Shown in pieces: positions 26,218-35,633 of a DNA stretch of 64,000 bases. Positions within the stretch are counted from its first letter, which is position 1, and every line of letters begins with the position of its first letter. The DNA lies in contig AP026065.1 of assembly GCA_024349705.1 (NCBI GenBank), positions 62,001 through 126,000 of the forward strand, written 5' to 3'. The DNA comes from Buchnera aphidicola (Ceratovacuna japonica) (GTDB lineage: Bacteria; Pseudomonadota; Gammaproteobacteria; Enterobacterales; Enterobacteriaceae). Both the position numbers and the translations under genes were made by a program. Below the pieces are notes generated by a model. The model had not been told where the DNA came from. It worked only from the letters and a program-made list of their open reading frames with translations, and searched no databases.

Positions 26218-28416
26218 ATGAAAAATATAATTTTTATTGTAAAAATAGTATTAGATATACCAATAAGTAAGACTTTTTTTTATTTGTATAATTTTGATTT
26301 AATTCCTGTAATCGGAGGTAGAGTAATAATAAATTTTAACAACAAAAGAATGATAGGAATAATATTGTCTTATGAAGTATATAAAAACAAAAAAATTAAT
26401 TTTAAAATTAAATATGTAAATAATATTATTGATAAATTTCCTATTTTTAATAATAATATATGGAAAACTATGCTTAAATGTTCTAAATATTATGAATGTT
26501 CAATGAATTTTATAGTTTTTTTTGGTATACCTAATTTTTTAAAAAGCGGAAAAGTTTTTAAATATAGTTTTAAATATATTAATAATATAATTAATTATAA
26601 TAAAATTTTATTCTTTAAAGATTCAATTATATTTAAAAAAGCAAATTTTTTTAAAAAATTTTTCAATAAAAATAATTTTTATAAAAATAAATATAAAAAA
26701 CATAATTTATATAATTATATATTAAACATTATTTTAAAAAAAAAAGTGTGCAAATCTAAAAAAAATATTTTAGAAAATTTTTTGCTTAACATTTTTAATG
26801 TAAGAGATAATATTTTTTTAAACATAAAAAAAAATGTAGAAAGAAAATTAAAAAAAATTGTTAAAAATTTAAAAAATTTTAAAGTATGGTCAATTACTAA
26901 TTCTCTTTTCTGTCAAAAAATAAAATTTTATATATTATTGTTTAAAAAAATTTTAAAATATAATTTAAAAATATTATTAATAGTATCTGAGGCATATTTA
27001 TTAAATAAATTTAAAAAAGAAATAGAAAAAATAATATCAACTTCTATATATACTTATCATTCTAATTTAACAGAAAAAAAGAAATCTTTTTATTGGAAAA
27101 TTTTTAATATAAAACATCCAGCAATTATAATATCTACTAAAATAGGAATATTTCTTCCTATTTCTGATTTAGGAATTTTAATATTAGATGAAGAAAGTAG
27201 CACATCTTATCATATTACTAGTAAATGGAGTTTTAATATTAGAAATGTTGTTTTATTAAGATCATATTATGAAAAAATACCTATAATATTAGAATCTTCT
27301 TATCCAAGTGTAAATACATTATATAATGTGTATAAAAATAAAATAAAAAAAATAAAAATTTCTAATAAAATAACATATTTATATAAAAATTTTAAGAAAA
27401 TTTTGATAGATATTAATAATGAAAGATTTATAGGTGTTTTTTCTGTTTCTCTGATAAACAATATTAATATTTTTTTAAAAAAAAATAATAACGTATGTAT
27501 AATAGTAGATGATATATCTTATATATTTTATTTTATAAAATGCTATTTTTGTAAAAGTATATTAAAATGTAATTTTTGTAATCAAATTTGTGAATTTAAA
27601 ATTAACGAACAAAAAATTTTTTGTAGATTTTGTTTATTAGATAAAAATAGTTTATTTAGTTGTGTACAATGTGGAAGAAAAGATTTTTATTATAAAAAAT
27701 GCAATATATCTTTTTTAATAAGTAATATAAAAAAAATTTTTGTTAATATACCAATATTTTTTTTAGAAAAAGATATTGTTAAAAATAATTTTCGTTTTAA
27801 TTCTAAAGCTATTTTTTTAATAAAAAATAAAAATATTTATAGATATAAATTAAAGAATGTAAACTTATTAGTTTTTCTTTATATAGATCATCATTTTAAT
27901 TTTCCATATTTTAAGTATATAGAAACATTTAGTCAAAAATATTATAATATAATAAAACTTTTTTTAGATGTTTTTAATACATCTCTTACAATAACTATTC
28001 AGACTAAATTAAATAAAAATAATTTGTTTAATAATTTTTTTTATAATGGATATATTTTTTTTTCTAAATATTTGCTTAGTATTAGAAAAAAATATAATTT
28101 ACCTCCTTTTAGTTTCAACTTAATAATAAGATTAGAAGGTAAAAATAAAAATAAAGTATTTATTTTACTTAAGAAAATTTTGTTTGTCCTTAACAATTCT
28201 TATCTATTTAACATAAAAAATTTTTTTTTTATTAGTAATAACAATATTTATATAAATAAACATAATAATTCTTTTTATTGTAAAATATTATTATCTCATT
28301 CATCTAAATTGTTTTTAAGAAAAATTTTTAAAAATTTGTGCAATAATTTTAAAAATTTTTTATATGTTAACAATATTAATATTATTTTTGATATAGATAC
28401 TGTTCAAATAATTTAG
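26218..28416 (+). CDS. priA: Primosomal protein PriA with degenerate helicase motifs
   Basis: 732 residues, the same length as E. coli PriA, and co-linear with it. PriA restarts replication forks by loading DnaB. All eight zinc-ligand cysteines are kept: Cys442/445, 451/454, 469/472 and 482/485. The helicase motifs are not: Walker A GSGKT is replaced by FCQKI at residues 231-235 (only the lysine remains), DEEH reads DEES (324-327), GSATP reads ESSYP, and the GRAGRAG motif VI after ETFSQKYY is gone, as is the GTQML segment. The N-terminal DNA-binding part is recognisable (VIGGRVIINF...RMIGIIL). The frame has no stop over 2.2 kb despite the composition, so it is probably still translated, most likely as a non-helicase assembly factor. 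Identity is firm; lack of ATPase is inference. Confidence 0.88.
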   Translation: MKNIIFIVKIVLDIPISKTFFYLYNFDLIPVIGGRVIINFNNKRMIGIILSYEVYKNKKINFKIKYVNNIIDKFPIFNNNIWKTMLKCSKYYECSMNFIVFFGIPNFLKSGKVFKYSFKYINNIINYNKILFFKDSIIFKKANFFKKFFNKNNFYKNKYKKHNLYNYILNIILKKKVCKSKKNILENFLLNIFNVRDNIFLNIKKNVERKLKKIVKNLKNFKVWSITNSLFCQKIKFYILLFKKILKYNLKILLIVSEAYLLNKFKKEIEKIISTSIYTYHSNLTEKKKSFYWKIFNIKHPAIIISTKIGIFLPISDLGILILDEESSTSYHITSKWSFNIRNVVLLRSYYEKIPIILESSYPSVNTLYNVYKNKIKKIKISNKITYLYKNFKKILIDINNERFIGVFSVSLINNINIFLKKNNNVCIIVDDISYIFYFIKCYFCKSILKCNFCNQICEFKINEQKIFCRFCLLDKNSLFSCVQCGRKDFYYKKCNISFLISNIKKIFVNIPIFFLEKDIVKNNFRFNSKAIFLIKNKNIYRYKLKNVNLLVFLYIDHHFNFPYFKYIETFSQKYYNIIKLFLDVFNTSLTITIQTKLNKNNLFNNFFYNGYIFFSKYLLSIRKKYNLPPFSFNLIIRLEGKNKNKVFILLKKILFVLNNSYLFNIKNFFFISNNNIYINKHNNSFYCKILLSHSSKLFLRKIFKNLCNNFKNFLYVNNINIIFDIDTVQII

Positions 28417-28486
28417 ATTTGTATGTTATTATAAAATATGTATTTTTTTTAATTTTATAAATAAAAAAATATTTAGGAATAATTTT

Positions 28487-29773
28487 GTGATAAATAAAGA
28501 AATAATAAACCGATTTAAAAAAGTGGGATTAATTTATAAAATTACTAATAAAAATATTTTTTTTGAAAAAGTAAAAAAACATAATAATGTAGTTTTATAT
28601 TGCGGTTTTGATCCTACTTCAGATAGTTTGCATATAGGGCATATTTTACCTATATTATTTTTAAAAAAAATGCAAGAATATGGGAATAAAATTATTTTTT
28701 TAATAGGAGGAAGTACAAGTTTAATAGGTGATCCAAGTTTTAAAAACAAAGAGAGAAAACTATTTTCTAAAAAAAAAATTTTAAAATATCAAAAAAAGAT
28801 AAAATTACAAATATTATCAATTTTAAAAAAAAACTTTAATATTAAAAATGTAATTATTTTGAACAATTTCAAATGGTTTAATAAAATTAATGTTATAGAT
28901 TTTTTGAGAAAAGTTGGTAAACATTTTTTAATAAATCACATGGTAAGTAGATCTTCTGTAATAGATAGAATAAATAGATTAGAAAAAGGTATGTCATTTA
29001 CTGAATTTTCATATAGTCTTTTACAATCATATGATTTTGCTTATTTATATAAAAAATATAACACTATATTACAAATTGGTGGATCTGATCAATGGGGTAA
29101 TATAGTATCAGGAATAAATTTAACTAAAAAATTATATAAAAGTAAAGTATTTGGAATTACAATTCCATTACTAGTTAAAAAAAATGGAAAAAAATTTGGA
29201 AAAAGTGAAAGCGGTAAATCTATATGGTTAGATAAAAGAAAAACTTCTGTATATAAATTTTATCAATTTTGGATAAACATATCTGATAAAGAAATAAAAA
29301 ATTTTTCAAAAATTTTTTATTTTGTTGGTATATTAGATAAAAAAATTTATAAAAATAATTATTCTATAAAAAATATTATAGAAAACAAAAAGATAATAGC
29401 TGATTCTATTACTAAATTTGTACATGGAAATAAATTACTTAAAATAGTTAAAAAAATTTCTAAAATATTGTTTAAAAGTAATTTTTTTTTTATAAAAAAA
29501 AATTATTTTAGTTTTTTAACTAAAAAATATGTAGGAATTAAAAAATTTTATGTAAATAAAAATAATAATTTATCAGAAATATTAATAAAAACATGTTTCT
29601 CTAATTCGTTAAGTAAATCTAAAAAAATAATTTCCTCAGGAGGAATAAAAATAAATAATATAGTAGAAAAAAATTATAATTATATATTTAAAGATTCAGA
29701 TAAAATATTTTCTAAATATTCTTTTTTGTCTAAAGGAAAAAAAAATTTTTGTATATTATGCTGGAAAAAATAA
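28487..29773 (+). CDS. tyrS: Tyrosyl-tRNA synthetase
   Basis: 428 residues (E. coli 424). Class I synthetase: YCGFDPTSDSLHIGHILP with HIGH at residues 49-52, LIGGSTSLIGDPS, QIGGSDQWGNIVSG and the KFGKS variant of KMSKS typical of TyrS. The C-terminal S4-like RNA-binding domain is present (SKSKKIISSGGIKINN). The start is GTG at 28487 with TAGGAA at 28473-28478 upstream. It ends three bases before the convergent sufA. Confidence 0.96.
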   Translation: MINKEIINRFKKVGLIYKITNKNIFFEKVKKHNNVVLYCGFDPTSDSLHIGHILPILFLKKMQEYGNKIIFLIGGSTSLIGDPSFKNKERKLFSKKKILKYQKKIKLQILSILKKNFNIKNVIILNNFKWFNKINVIDFLRKVGKHFLINHMVSRSSVIDRINRLEKGMSFTEFSYSLLQSYDFAYLYKKYNTILQIGGSDQWGNIVSGINLTKKLYKSKVFGITIPLLVKKNGKKFGKSESGKSIWLDKRKTSVYKFYQFWINISDKEIKNFSKIFYFVGILDKKIYKNNYSIKNIIENKKIIADSITKFVHGNKLLKIVKKISKILFKSNFFFIKKNYFSFLTKKYVGIKKFYVNKNNNLSEILIKTCFSNSLSKSKKIISSGGIKINNIVEKNYNYIFKDSDKIFSKYSFLSKGKKNFCILCWKK

Positions 29774-29776
29774 TTT

Positions 29777-30121
29777 TTAATCTATGTTAAAACTTTTTCC
29801 ACATCCACAAAAATTTTTTATTTTTTTATTAATAAATTTAAATTTTTTGTTTATTCCCTCTTTTATAAAATCTATTTTAGTATTTTTTAATATATCAAAA
29901 TATTTTTTATTAATTAATATATGTATTTTATTTTTTAAAACAATATTTTTTTTATTTTTTATATTAAACTTATTATTTTTTATAAATTTCATTTTATATT
30001 CTAGACCTGCGCATCCAGATTTTTTTACATAAATTTCTAATATTTTTTTTTTAAATTTTTTTTTTATTAGAAATTTTATTTGTTTTTCTGCTTTTTTTGT
30101 AATAAAAATATTTTTGTTCAT
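29777..30121 (-). CDS. sufA: A-type iron-sulfur cluster carrier (SufA type)
   Basis: 114 residues of the HesB/IscA/SufA family, with the three cluster-binding cysteines Cys37 (KSGCAGLEYKM), Cys105 and Cys107 (NFCGCGKSFNID). It delivers Fe-S clusters to apo-proteins such as the Nuo subunits and, probably, biosynthetic enzymes. SufA, IscA and ErpA are hard to separate by sequence; I prefer SufA because of the GCAG form of the first motif, the IDFIKEGINKKFKF stretch, and position next to ydiK, which lies near the suf cluster in E. coli. No other suf gene is in the window. Confidence 0.7.
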   Translation of the reverse strand: MNKNIFITKKAEKQIKFLIKKKFKKKILEIYVKKSGCAGLEYKMKFIKNNKFNIKNKKNIVLKNKIHILINKKYFDILKNTKIDFIKEGINKKFKFINKKIKNFCGCGKSFNID

Positions 30122-30333
30122 GTTTTTTACCTTTATGACTTTTATATTCTATTGTTTTTCATATTTTATATTTATAAATATTTTTTAACTTATCATATAT
30201 TATATAGATTATGTAGTATGTTTCAAAGTTTTTAAAATTAAAATTTTTAAATAATAAAAATATTTTTTATTAAACATTTAAAAATATTTTTTTTATTTAA
30301 ATCTAATTAAGTATTTTTTTTTAGGTGATATTA

Positions 30334-31398
30334 ATGAAAGATTCAAAATTGTTTATGTATTCTAAAAAAGAAATGTTTTCTTTAGTTTTTATTTTTTTAT
30401 TATCTTTTTTAAGTTTTTTAGTACTTAGACCTTTTATATTTAGTTTTATTTGGTCATGTATGATAGTTATTTCTACTTGGCCTATAATGATAAAAATACA
30501 AAAATTTTTTTTTAATAAACGTTACATAGCAATAGTAATAATGACGTTTTTTGTTTTTGTTTTTATATTAGTTCCAATTTTACTTTTTTTTAACGTATTA
30601 ATATATAATACTAAGTCTTTTATGATGTTTTTATTTTCTGAAGATTTTAAAGTTCCACAGCTTGTTTTTTTAAAGAATATACCATTTATAGGTAAAAAAA
30701 TGTTTTTTAATTATCAGAAACTTACTATAAATAATAGTACTAATTTTATAAAATATCTTCAACCATATATATTAAAATTATCAGAATTTTTTTTTAAAAA
30801 AATTAGTTATTTAAGTTATACAATTGTACAGTTAAATTTTATATTAATATTTAATGTTTTACTTTTTTCTAATGGAGAAAAATTTGTAAATATAGTTAAA
30901 AGTTTTGCTTTAAGAATTTCATATAAATATGGAAATTCAATAGTGTTATTAATTGGAAAATCTATTAGGGCAATATCTTTAGTTGTTTTAGTTACTACAT
31001 TTGCGCAATCATTATTAGGATGGATAGGATTAATTATATCAGGAGTATCATATTTTTCATTTTTTTCTTTTTTAATATTTTTATGTTGTTTTTTACAACT
31101 AGGACCTCTTCCAGTATTAATTCCTTTATCAATATGGTTGTTTATAAATAATAATTTTATTTTTGGATCTATTTTAATGGTTTGGAGTTTTTTAATATGT
31201 GTTTTAGATAATACTTTAAAACCAGCTTTAATACAATTAGGAATAAGATTACCATTTTTTATAATATTATTTGGAGTAATAGGAGGATTGTTAGCATTTG
31301 GAATAATAGGTGTTTTTATAGGGCCTACAGTTTTGTTAATTATGTATAGATTAATAATATTGTGGTTATATAAAAGATCTAAATATAATTTTTTTTAA
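30334..31398 (+). CDS. ydiK: AI-2E family membrane transporter YdiK
   Basis: 354 residues (E. coli YdiK 370). About seven to eight membrane helices; matches to YdiK include PFIFSFIWSCMIVISTWPIM, LKNIPFIGKKMF, the QLGPLPVLIPLSIWLF block and the end IGGLLAFGIIGVFIGPTVLL. The family (formerly UPF0118) is thought to export small molecules; the substrate here is unknown. I start at ATG 30334 because AGGTG at 30323-30327 is its ribosome site; the in-frame GTG at 30325 lies inside that site. It is one of very few transporters kept in such genomes. Confidence 0.9.
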   Translation: MKDSKLFMYSKKEMFSLVFIFLLSFLSFLVLRPFIFSFIWSCMIVISTWPIMIKIQKFFFNKRYIAIVIMTFFVFVFILVPILLFFNVLIYNTKSFMMFLFSEDFKVPQLVFLKNIPFIGKKMFFNYQKLTINNSTNFIKYLQPYILKLSEFFFKKISYLSYTIVQLNFILIFNVLLFSNGEKFVNIVKSFALRISYKYGNSIVLLIGKSIRAISLVVLVTTFAQSLLGWIGLIISGVSYFSFFSFLIFLCCFLQLGPLPVLIPLSIWLFINNNFIFGSILMVWSFLICVLDNTLKPALIQLGIRLPFFIILFGVIGGLLAFGIIGVFIGPTVLLIMYRLIILWLYKRSKYNFF

Positions 31399-31697
31399 AA
31401 ATTTTTAATATAATATTAATAAAATTATATTTTTTATTTTCTACATATAGAAACTAAATATTATAGTTTTTTATAAAATTTATTATATTTTAATAAAAAA
31501 TTATAAAAATGTATATAAAAAATTTTTTATAAAATAAAAACGTATTTTTATTATAATTTTATATTTTATATTAATATTTTATAAATTTAAAATTGAAAGA
31601 ACATTTTTACTAAAATTTTGATAAAATATTATACATATTTTAAAAAATTTTTAATATTATATTTATTTTTTTTATAAAAATTTTTATAGAGAACAAA
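31399..31697. other. A/T-rich spacer between ydiK and aroH
   Basis: About 300 bases with no credible gene or hairpin of note. It must contain the aroH promoter; with this composition no box can be singled out. A GAGAA just before the aroH ATG is its likely ribosome site. Confidence 0.5.
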
Positions 31698-32744
31698 ATG
31701 AAAAAAACAATAGACTTAAGAGTTTCTAAAATTGAGAAATTATTAACTCCAGTAGAAATTTATGATAATTATAAAGTAAGTAAAAACGTGATAAAAAATG
31801 TAAAAAATGCTAGAAAAAGAATTTCTAATATTATTAGAGGAAAAGATAAAAGATTATTAGTTATAATAGGCCCTTGTTCAATACATGATACAAAATCTGC
31901 TATTGATTATGCTAACAAATTATTAGATAAAAGAAAAAAATACAAGTCAAGATTAGAAATAGTTATGAGAACTTATTTTGAAAAACCTAGAACAGTTGTT
32001 GGGTGGAAGGGTTTGATAATAGATCCTTATTTAGATGGAACTCTTAAGATAAATGATGGATTAAGAATGGCAAGAAAATTATTGATAGACATAAATGAAA
32101 TAGGAGTTCCTTCATCTACAGAGTTTTTAGATATTTCTATATGTCAATTTATATATGATCTAATTAGTTGGGGGGCTATAGGTGCAAGAACTACTGAAAG
32201 TCAAATACATAGGGAAATGGCTTCTTCTTTACCTTGTGCTATAGGATTTAAAAATGGTACTGATGGAAACATAAAAATATCTATAGATGCTGTTAAATCT
32301 TCTAGCTCCAAACATTTATTTTTAACTCCTAATTTATATGGGAAAATTGTAGTAAATCATACTTTAGGAAATAAAAATTTACATATAATAATGAGAGGAG
32401 GTAAAAAACCAAATTATTATGAAAAAGATATAAATAGAGCAATGGATTTACTAGAAAAAAATGATTTAAAAAAATATTTGATGATAGATTTTAGTCATGC
32501 TAATTGTTTTAAAAATCATATTTTACAATTAGATGTATCTAACTCTATATGTTCTCAAATAAAAAATGGAAATAATTTTATTTGTGGAGTTATGATAGAA
32601 AGTTTTTTAAAAGAAGGATCTCAAAATATTAATTCAAAAAAATGTTTAACTTATGGAAAATCAGTTACTGACCCTTGTTTAAGTTGGGAAGATAGTGAAA
32701 TAATTTTAGAAAATTTAGCAAACTCTGTAGATTGTCGTTTTTAA
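31698..32744 (+). CDS. aroH: 3-deoxy-7-phosphoheptulonate (DAHP) synthase
   Basis: 348 residues, exactly the length of E. coli AroH and closest to that isozyme. First step of the shikimate pathway, joining PEP and erythrose-4-phosphate. Family blocks: LLVIIGPCSIHD with the metal-site cysteine, EIVMRTYFEKPRTVVGWKGLI, GAIGARTTESQIHREMAS, GFKNGTDGN, IIMRGGKKPNY and DFSHANC. With only one isozyme visible here, aromatic supply would depend on its regulation. It is followed by a clear terminator. Confidence 0.95.
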   Translation: MKKTIDLRVSKIEKLLTPVEIYDNYKVSKNVIKNVKNARKRISNIIRGKDKRLLVIIGPCSIHDTKSAIDYANKLLDKRKKYKSRLEIVMRTYFEKPRTVVGWKGLIIDPYLDGTLKINDGLRMARKLLIDINEIGVPSSTEFLDISICQFIYDLISWGAIGARTTESQIHREMASSLPCAIGFKNGTDGNIKISIDAVKSSSSKHLFLTPNLYGKIVVNHTLGNKNLHIIMRGGKKPNYYEKDINRAMDLLEKNDLKKYLMIDFSHANCFKNHILQLDVSNSICSQIKNGNNFICGVMIESFLKEGSQNINSKKCLTYGKSVTDPCLSWEDSEIILENLANSVDCRF

Positions 32745-32751
32745 CAAATTA

Positions 32752-32778
32752 GTACCAGTCTTATATTTTGGCTGGTAC
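32752..32778 (+). terminator. Terminator downstream of aroH
   Basis: GTACCAGTC (32752-32760) pairs with GGCTGGTAC (32770-32778), nine pairs with one G-U, a nine-base loop, and a T-rich tail. Its G/C content stands out, and it begins seven bases after the aroH stop. Confidence 0.82.
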
Positions 32779-33046
32779 AATATTTTTTATATATTTTTTA
32801 ACTTTTAATTTAATTTATATTATTAATTTGATAGAAATTATATTAATCATAATAAGATTTTTATATGTTATTAATTTTTTGTATTATTAAAAATGATAAA
32901 TTAAAAAAAATAAGTTTTCTAAACATTTTTTAAAAAATTAAAAATTTAAAAAAACGAATTTTGCGTAGTTTATAAAACAAAAAATAAATTATTTTATATT
33001 ACTAATACTTTTAAAAAAGGTAAAAAAATTTTCTTTAATAACAAAT

Positions 33047-34774
33047 ATGAATAAAAAAGAATTTTTAAACATTTTACAAAATTCATGTATACAACTGTTA
33101 TGTTATGCAGTTAAAAAGTTGTGGCCTGAATCTAAAGTAGCTGCCTCTGGTTTTATTAGAGGAGAGTTTTATTGTGATTTTGATATTAAGTTTAAGTTGA
33201 ACAAAAATAGTTTAATTTTAATATTTAACAAAATGAAGGAACTTTGTAAAAGAAATTATATAATTATTTGTAAAAAATTTAATTTATATAGATTAATAAA
33301 AATTTTTTCTTCTTATAAAGAGAGTTATCAGGTTTTTATTTTAAAAAATATTTTAAAAAAAAAAAATAAAGAAATAAATGTTTATTTTCATAATAATTAT
33401 TTAATTTTTGTTCCTGGAATTCAAGTACATAACATAAAATTTTGTAAAAATTTTATTTTAACTAAATTTTCAGGAGTGTACTGGAACAACAAAAAAAGTA
33501 ACAAAGTATTACAAAGAGTATATGGTATAGTTTTTGCTAATAAAAAAAAAATGTTATGTTATATTAATAAAAATATAGATTTAAATAAATATGATCATAG
33601 AAAATTAGGAGTTAAATTAGATTTATATCATATAGATCAAAGATCTCCAGGAATGATATTTTGGCATAAAAATGGTTTTATAATATTTGAATTATTAAAA
33701 AAGTTTTTAAGAAAATATTTATATAAGTATGATTATCAAGAAGTAACAACTCCTATTATTATGAATAAAAACATATGGGAAAGCAGCGGCCATTTCAAAA
33801 GTTATAAAGATCATATTTTTCATACAATGTCTGAAAATAAAGATTATTGTATTAAACCAATGAATTGCCCTGGTCACATTCAAATATTCAATGAAACTAT
33901 AAGATCTTACAAAGATTTACCACTAAGATTTTCAGAATTTGGAATATGTCATAGAAATGAATATTCAGGATCTTTACATGGATTAATGAGGACTAGATCT
34001 TTTACTCAAGATGATGCTCATATATTTTGTAGAAAAATTAATTTGGAAAAAGAAATAAAAAAATGTATAGATATTATATTTGATATTTATAAAATTTTTA
34101 ATTTTAAAAAAATTAAAATATATTTTTCAACTAGACCAGAAAATAGTATAGGAAATGATTATACATGGGATATTTCAGAAAAAATTTTGTTTAATATTTT
34201 AAAAAGTAAAAATATAAAATTTAAAATAAAAGATGGAGATGGTGCTTTTTATGGACCAAAGATAGAATTTGTATTGGAAGATCATTTATATAGAAATTGG
34301 CAATGTGGAACTATACAATTAGATTTTTATATTGCTAAACGTTTAAAAGTTTTTTATATTAACAAATATAATATTAAGAAAAATCCTATAATAATACATA
34401 GAGCTATTTTAGGATCTATTGAAAGATTTATAGGAATATTATTAGAAGAATATTGTGGTAAACTTCCATTATGGATATCTCCAATACAGATAGTTGTTAT
34501 AAGCATATCTAAAAAACATAAATTTTATGTAAAAGATGTTTTTAAAAAATTAATTGAACACAACTTTAGAGTTGCTTATGACATAAATAATGTTACTATA
34601 AATTCTAAAATAAGAAAATATTCTACTTTAAAAGTTCCATATATTTTGATATGTGGTGATATTGAGACAAAAAATTCTAGTTTAACAGTAAGAAATAGTA
34701 ATGGTGAAATTACTAATAAAGTTTCTATAAAAGATTTCATAAAAAAAGTTTCTAAAGAAAATATATTTTTATAA
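33047..34774 (+). CDS. thrS: Threonyl-tRNA synthetase lacking the N1 domain and editing site
   Basis: 575 residues against 642 in E. coli. The first residues align with E. coli from about residue 62, so the N1 (TGS) domain is missing; an in-frame TAG at 32966 and the A/T-rich gap leave no room for it. The N2 editing domain is present as a fold, but the HxxxH pair is Asn12/Gln16 and the CxxxH pair is Val122/Gln126, in ungapped alignment. The class II catalytic core is intact: zinc ligand Cys274 in KPMNCPGHIQIF, DDAHIF, FCRK, YGPKIEF, QCGTIQLDF, IHRAILGSIERF; the anticodon-binding domain is complete. It attaches threonine to tRNA-Thr; seryl-tRNA clearance is presumably lost. First gene of the thrS-infC-rpmI-rplT block. 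Confidence 0.95.
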   Translation: MNKKEFLNILQNSCIQLLCYAVKKLWPESKVAASGFIRGEFYCDFDIKFKLNKNSLILIFNKMKELCKRNYIIICKKFNLYRLIKIFSSYKESYQVFILKNILKKKNKEINVYFHNNYLIFVPGIQVHNIKFCKNFILTKFSGVYWNNKKSNKVLQRVYGIVFANKKKMLCYINKNIDLNKYDHRKLGVKLDLYHIDQRSPGMIFWHKNGFIIFELLKKFLRKYLYKYDYQEVTTPIIMNKNIWESSGHFKSYKDHIFHTMSENKDYCIKPMNCPGHIQIFNETIRSYKDLPLRFSEFGICHRNEYSGSLHGLMRTRSFTQDDAHIFCRKINLEKEIKKCIDIIFDIYKIFNFKKIKIYFSTRPENSIGNDYTWDISEKILFNILKSKNIKFKIKDGDGAFYGPKIEFVLEDHLYRNWQCGTIQLDFYIAKRLKVFYINKYNIKKNPIIIHRAILGSIERFIGILLEEYCGKLPLWISPIQIVVISISKKHKFYVKDVFKKLIEHNFRVAYDINNVTINSKIRKYSTLKVPYILICGDIETKNSSLTVRNSNGEITNKVSIKDFIKKVSKENIFL

Positions 34775-34784
34775 TTTTTAACTT

Positions 34785-34801
34785 AGAGGAAATATAGTAT
34801 T
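34785..34801 (+). promoter_or_regulatory. infC: Ribosome binding site and AUU start codon of infC
   Basis: AGAGGA at 34785-34790 lies eight bases before ATT at 34799-34801. Translation from ATT gives the full IF3 N-terminal domain; no ATG, GTG or TTG precedes the conserved part in this frame. E. coli infC uses the same AUU, the basis of its autoregulation by IF3. Confidence 0.85.
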
Positions 34802-35338
34802 AAATTAAAAAAAAAAAATAAATTTGCTAAACATAACAAAATAAATAGACAAATAAGAGCAAATAAAGTCCGTTTAATAGGAATTGATGGTAATTTAATA
34901 GGGATAGTTAGTTTAGAAAATGCAATAATTGAATCAGAAAAGATAAATTGTGATTTAGTAGAAATTAATCCTAATTCTTGTCCTCCAGTGTGTAGAATAA
35001 TGAATTATGGAAAATTTTTATATGAAAAAAATAAAAACTCTAAGCACAAAAATAAAAATAATAAAAAAATTCAAATAAAGGAAATAAAATTTAGACCTGT
35101 AACTTTCGAAGGGGATTATCAAGTAAAATTAAAAAAAATAAAAAAGTTTCTATTACTCAGAAATAAAGTAAAAATTACTGTTAGGTTTAGAGGAAGAGAA
35201 ATGACTCATAAAGAAATAGGAATTAATGTTTTACATAGAGTAAGAAAAGATTTATCTGATATTTCTATAGTAGATTTTTTTCCTAACAAAATTGAGGGAA
35301 GACAAATGATAATGTTATTATCTTCTAAAAATAAATAA
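34799..35338 (+). CDS. infC: Translation initiation factor IF-3 (AUU start)
   Basis: 179 residues from the AUU at 34799 (E. coli 180). The N-terminal domain reads [20 protein letters not shown] and [20 protein letters not shown]; the C-terminal domain has [35 protein letters not shown] and [16 protein letters not shown]3 binds the 30S subunit, keeps it free of 50S and proofreads start codons. An internal GTG at 34988 would give only 116 residues and delete the N-domain, so it is not the start. 24 bases after thrS, 53 before rpmI. Confidence 0.95.
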   Translation: MKLKKKNKFAKHNKINRQIRANKVRLIGIDGNLIGIVSLENAIIESEKINCDLVEINPNSCPPVCRIMNYGKFLYEKNKNSKHKNKNNKKIQIKEIKFRPVTFEGDYQVKLKKIKKFLLLRNKVKITVRFRGREMTHKEIGINVLHRVRKDLSDISIVDFFPNKIEGRQMIMLLSSKNK

Positions 35339-35391
35339 AATATTTAAATTAAAACACAATATAAATTAAACATTTTAGGAAATTTATTATT

Positions 35392-35589
35392 ATGCCTAAA
35401 ACTAAAACTTTAAAAAGTGCTTATAAAAGGTTTAAAAAAACTTCTTCTGGTTTATTTAAAAGGAAAAAGAATAATTTACGTCATTTACTAACAAAAAAAA
35501 GAAGTAATTATAAGAGAAAACTTAGAAAGAAAGTAATTGTATCATCGCATGATAGAGCAAGAATTCGTCTATTTATTCCATATGTATAG
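35392..35589 (+). CDS. rpmI: 50S ribosomal protein L35
   Basis: 65 residues, the standard length. [20 protein letters not shown] at the start and [18 protein letters not shown] match the family. TTTAGGAAAT upstream supplies the ribosome site. It lies between infC and rplT, as in E. coli, where L20 represses the rpmI-rplT pair; whether that RNA fold persists cannot be judged by eye. Confidence 0.97.
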   Translation: MPKTKTLKSAYKRFKKTSSGLFKRKKNNLRHLLTKKRSNYKRKLRKKVIVSSHDRARIRLFIPYV

Positions 35590-35633
35590 AATATTTTGTT
35601 ACAATTATTTTTATATTTTTATATGAGGAATAT

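Noticed and set aside
29777..30121. ErpA or IscA as the identity of the A-type carrier
   Set aside because: Not excluded by sequence, but the GCAG motif and position beside ydiK favour SufA.
32779..33046. Remnant of the ThrRS N1 (TGS) domain upstream of the thrS start
   Set aside because: In-frame TAG at 32966 and no TGS-like residues between it and the ATG; reading the other frames by eye gave nothing recognisable.
34988..35338. 116-codon infC from GTG
   Set aside because: It would remove the IF3 N-domain, which is encoded upstream in the same frame from the AUU start.
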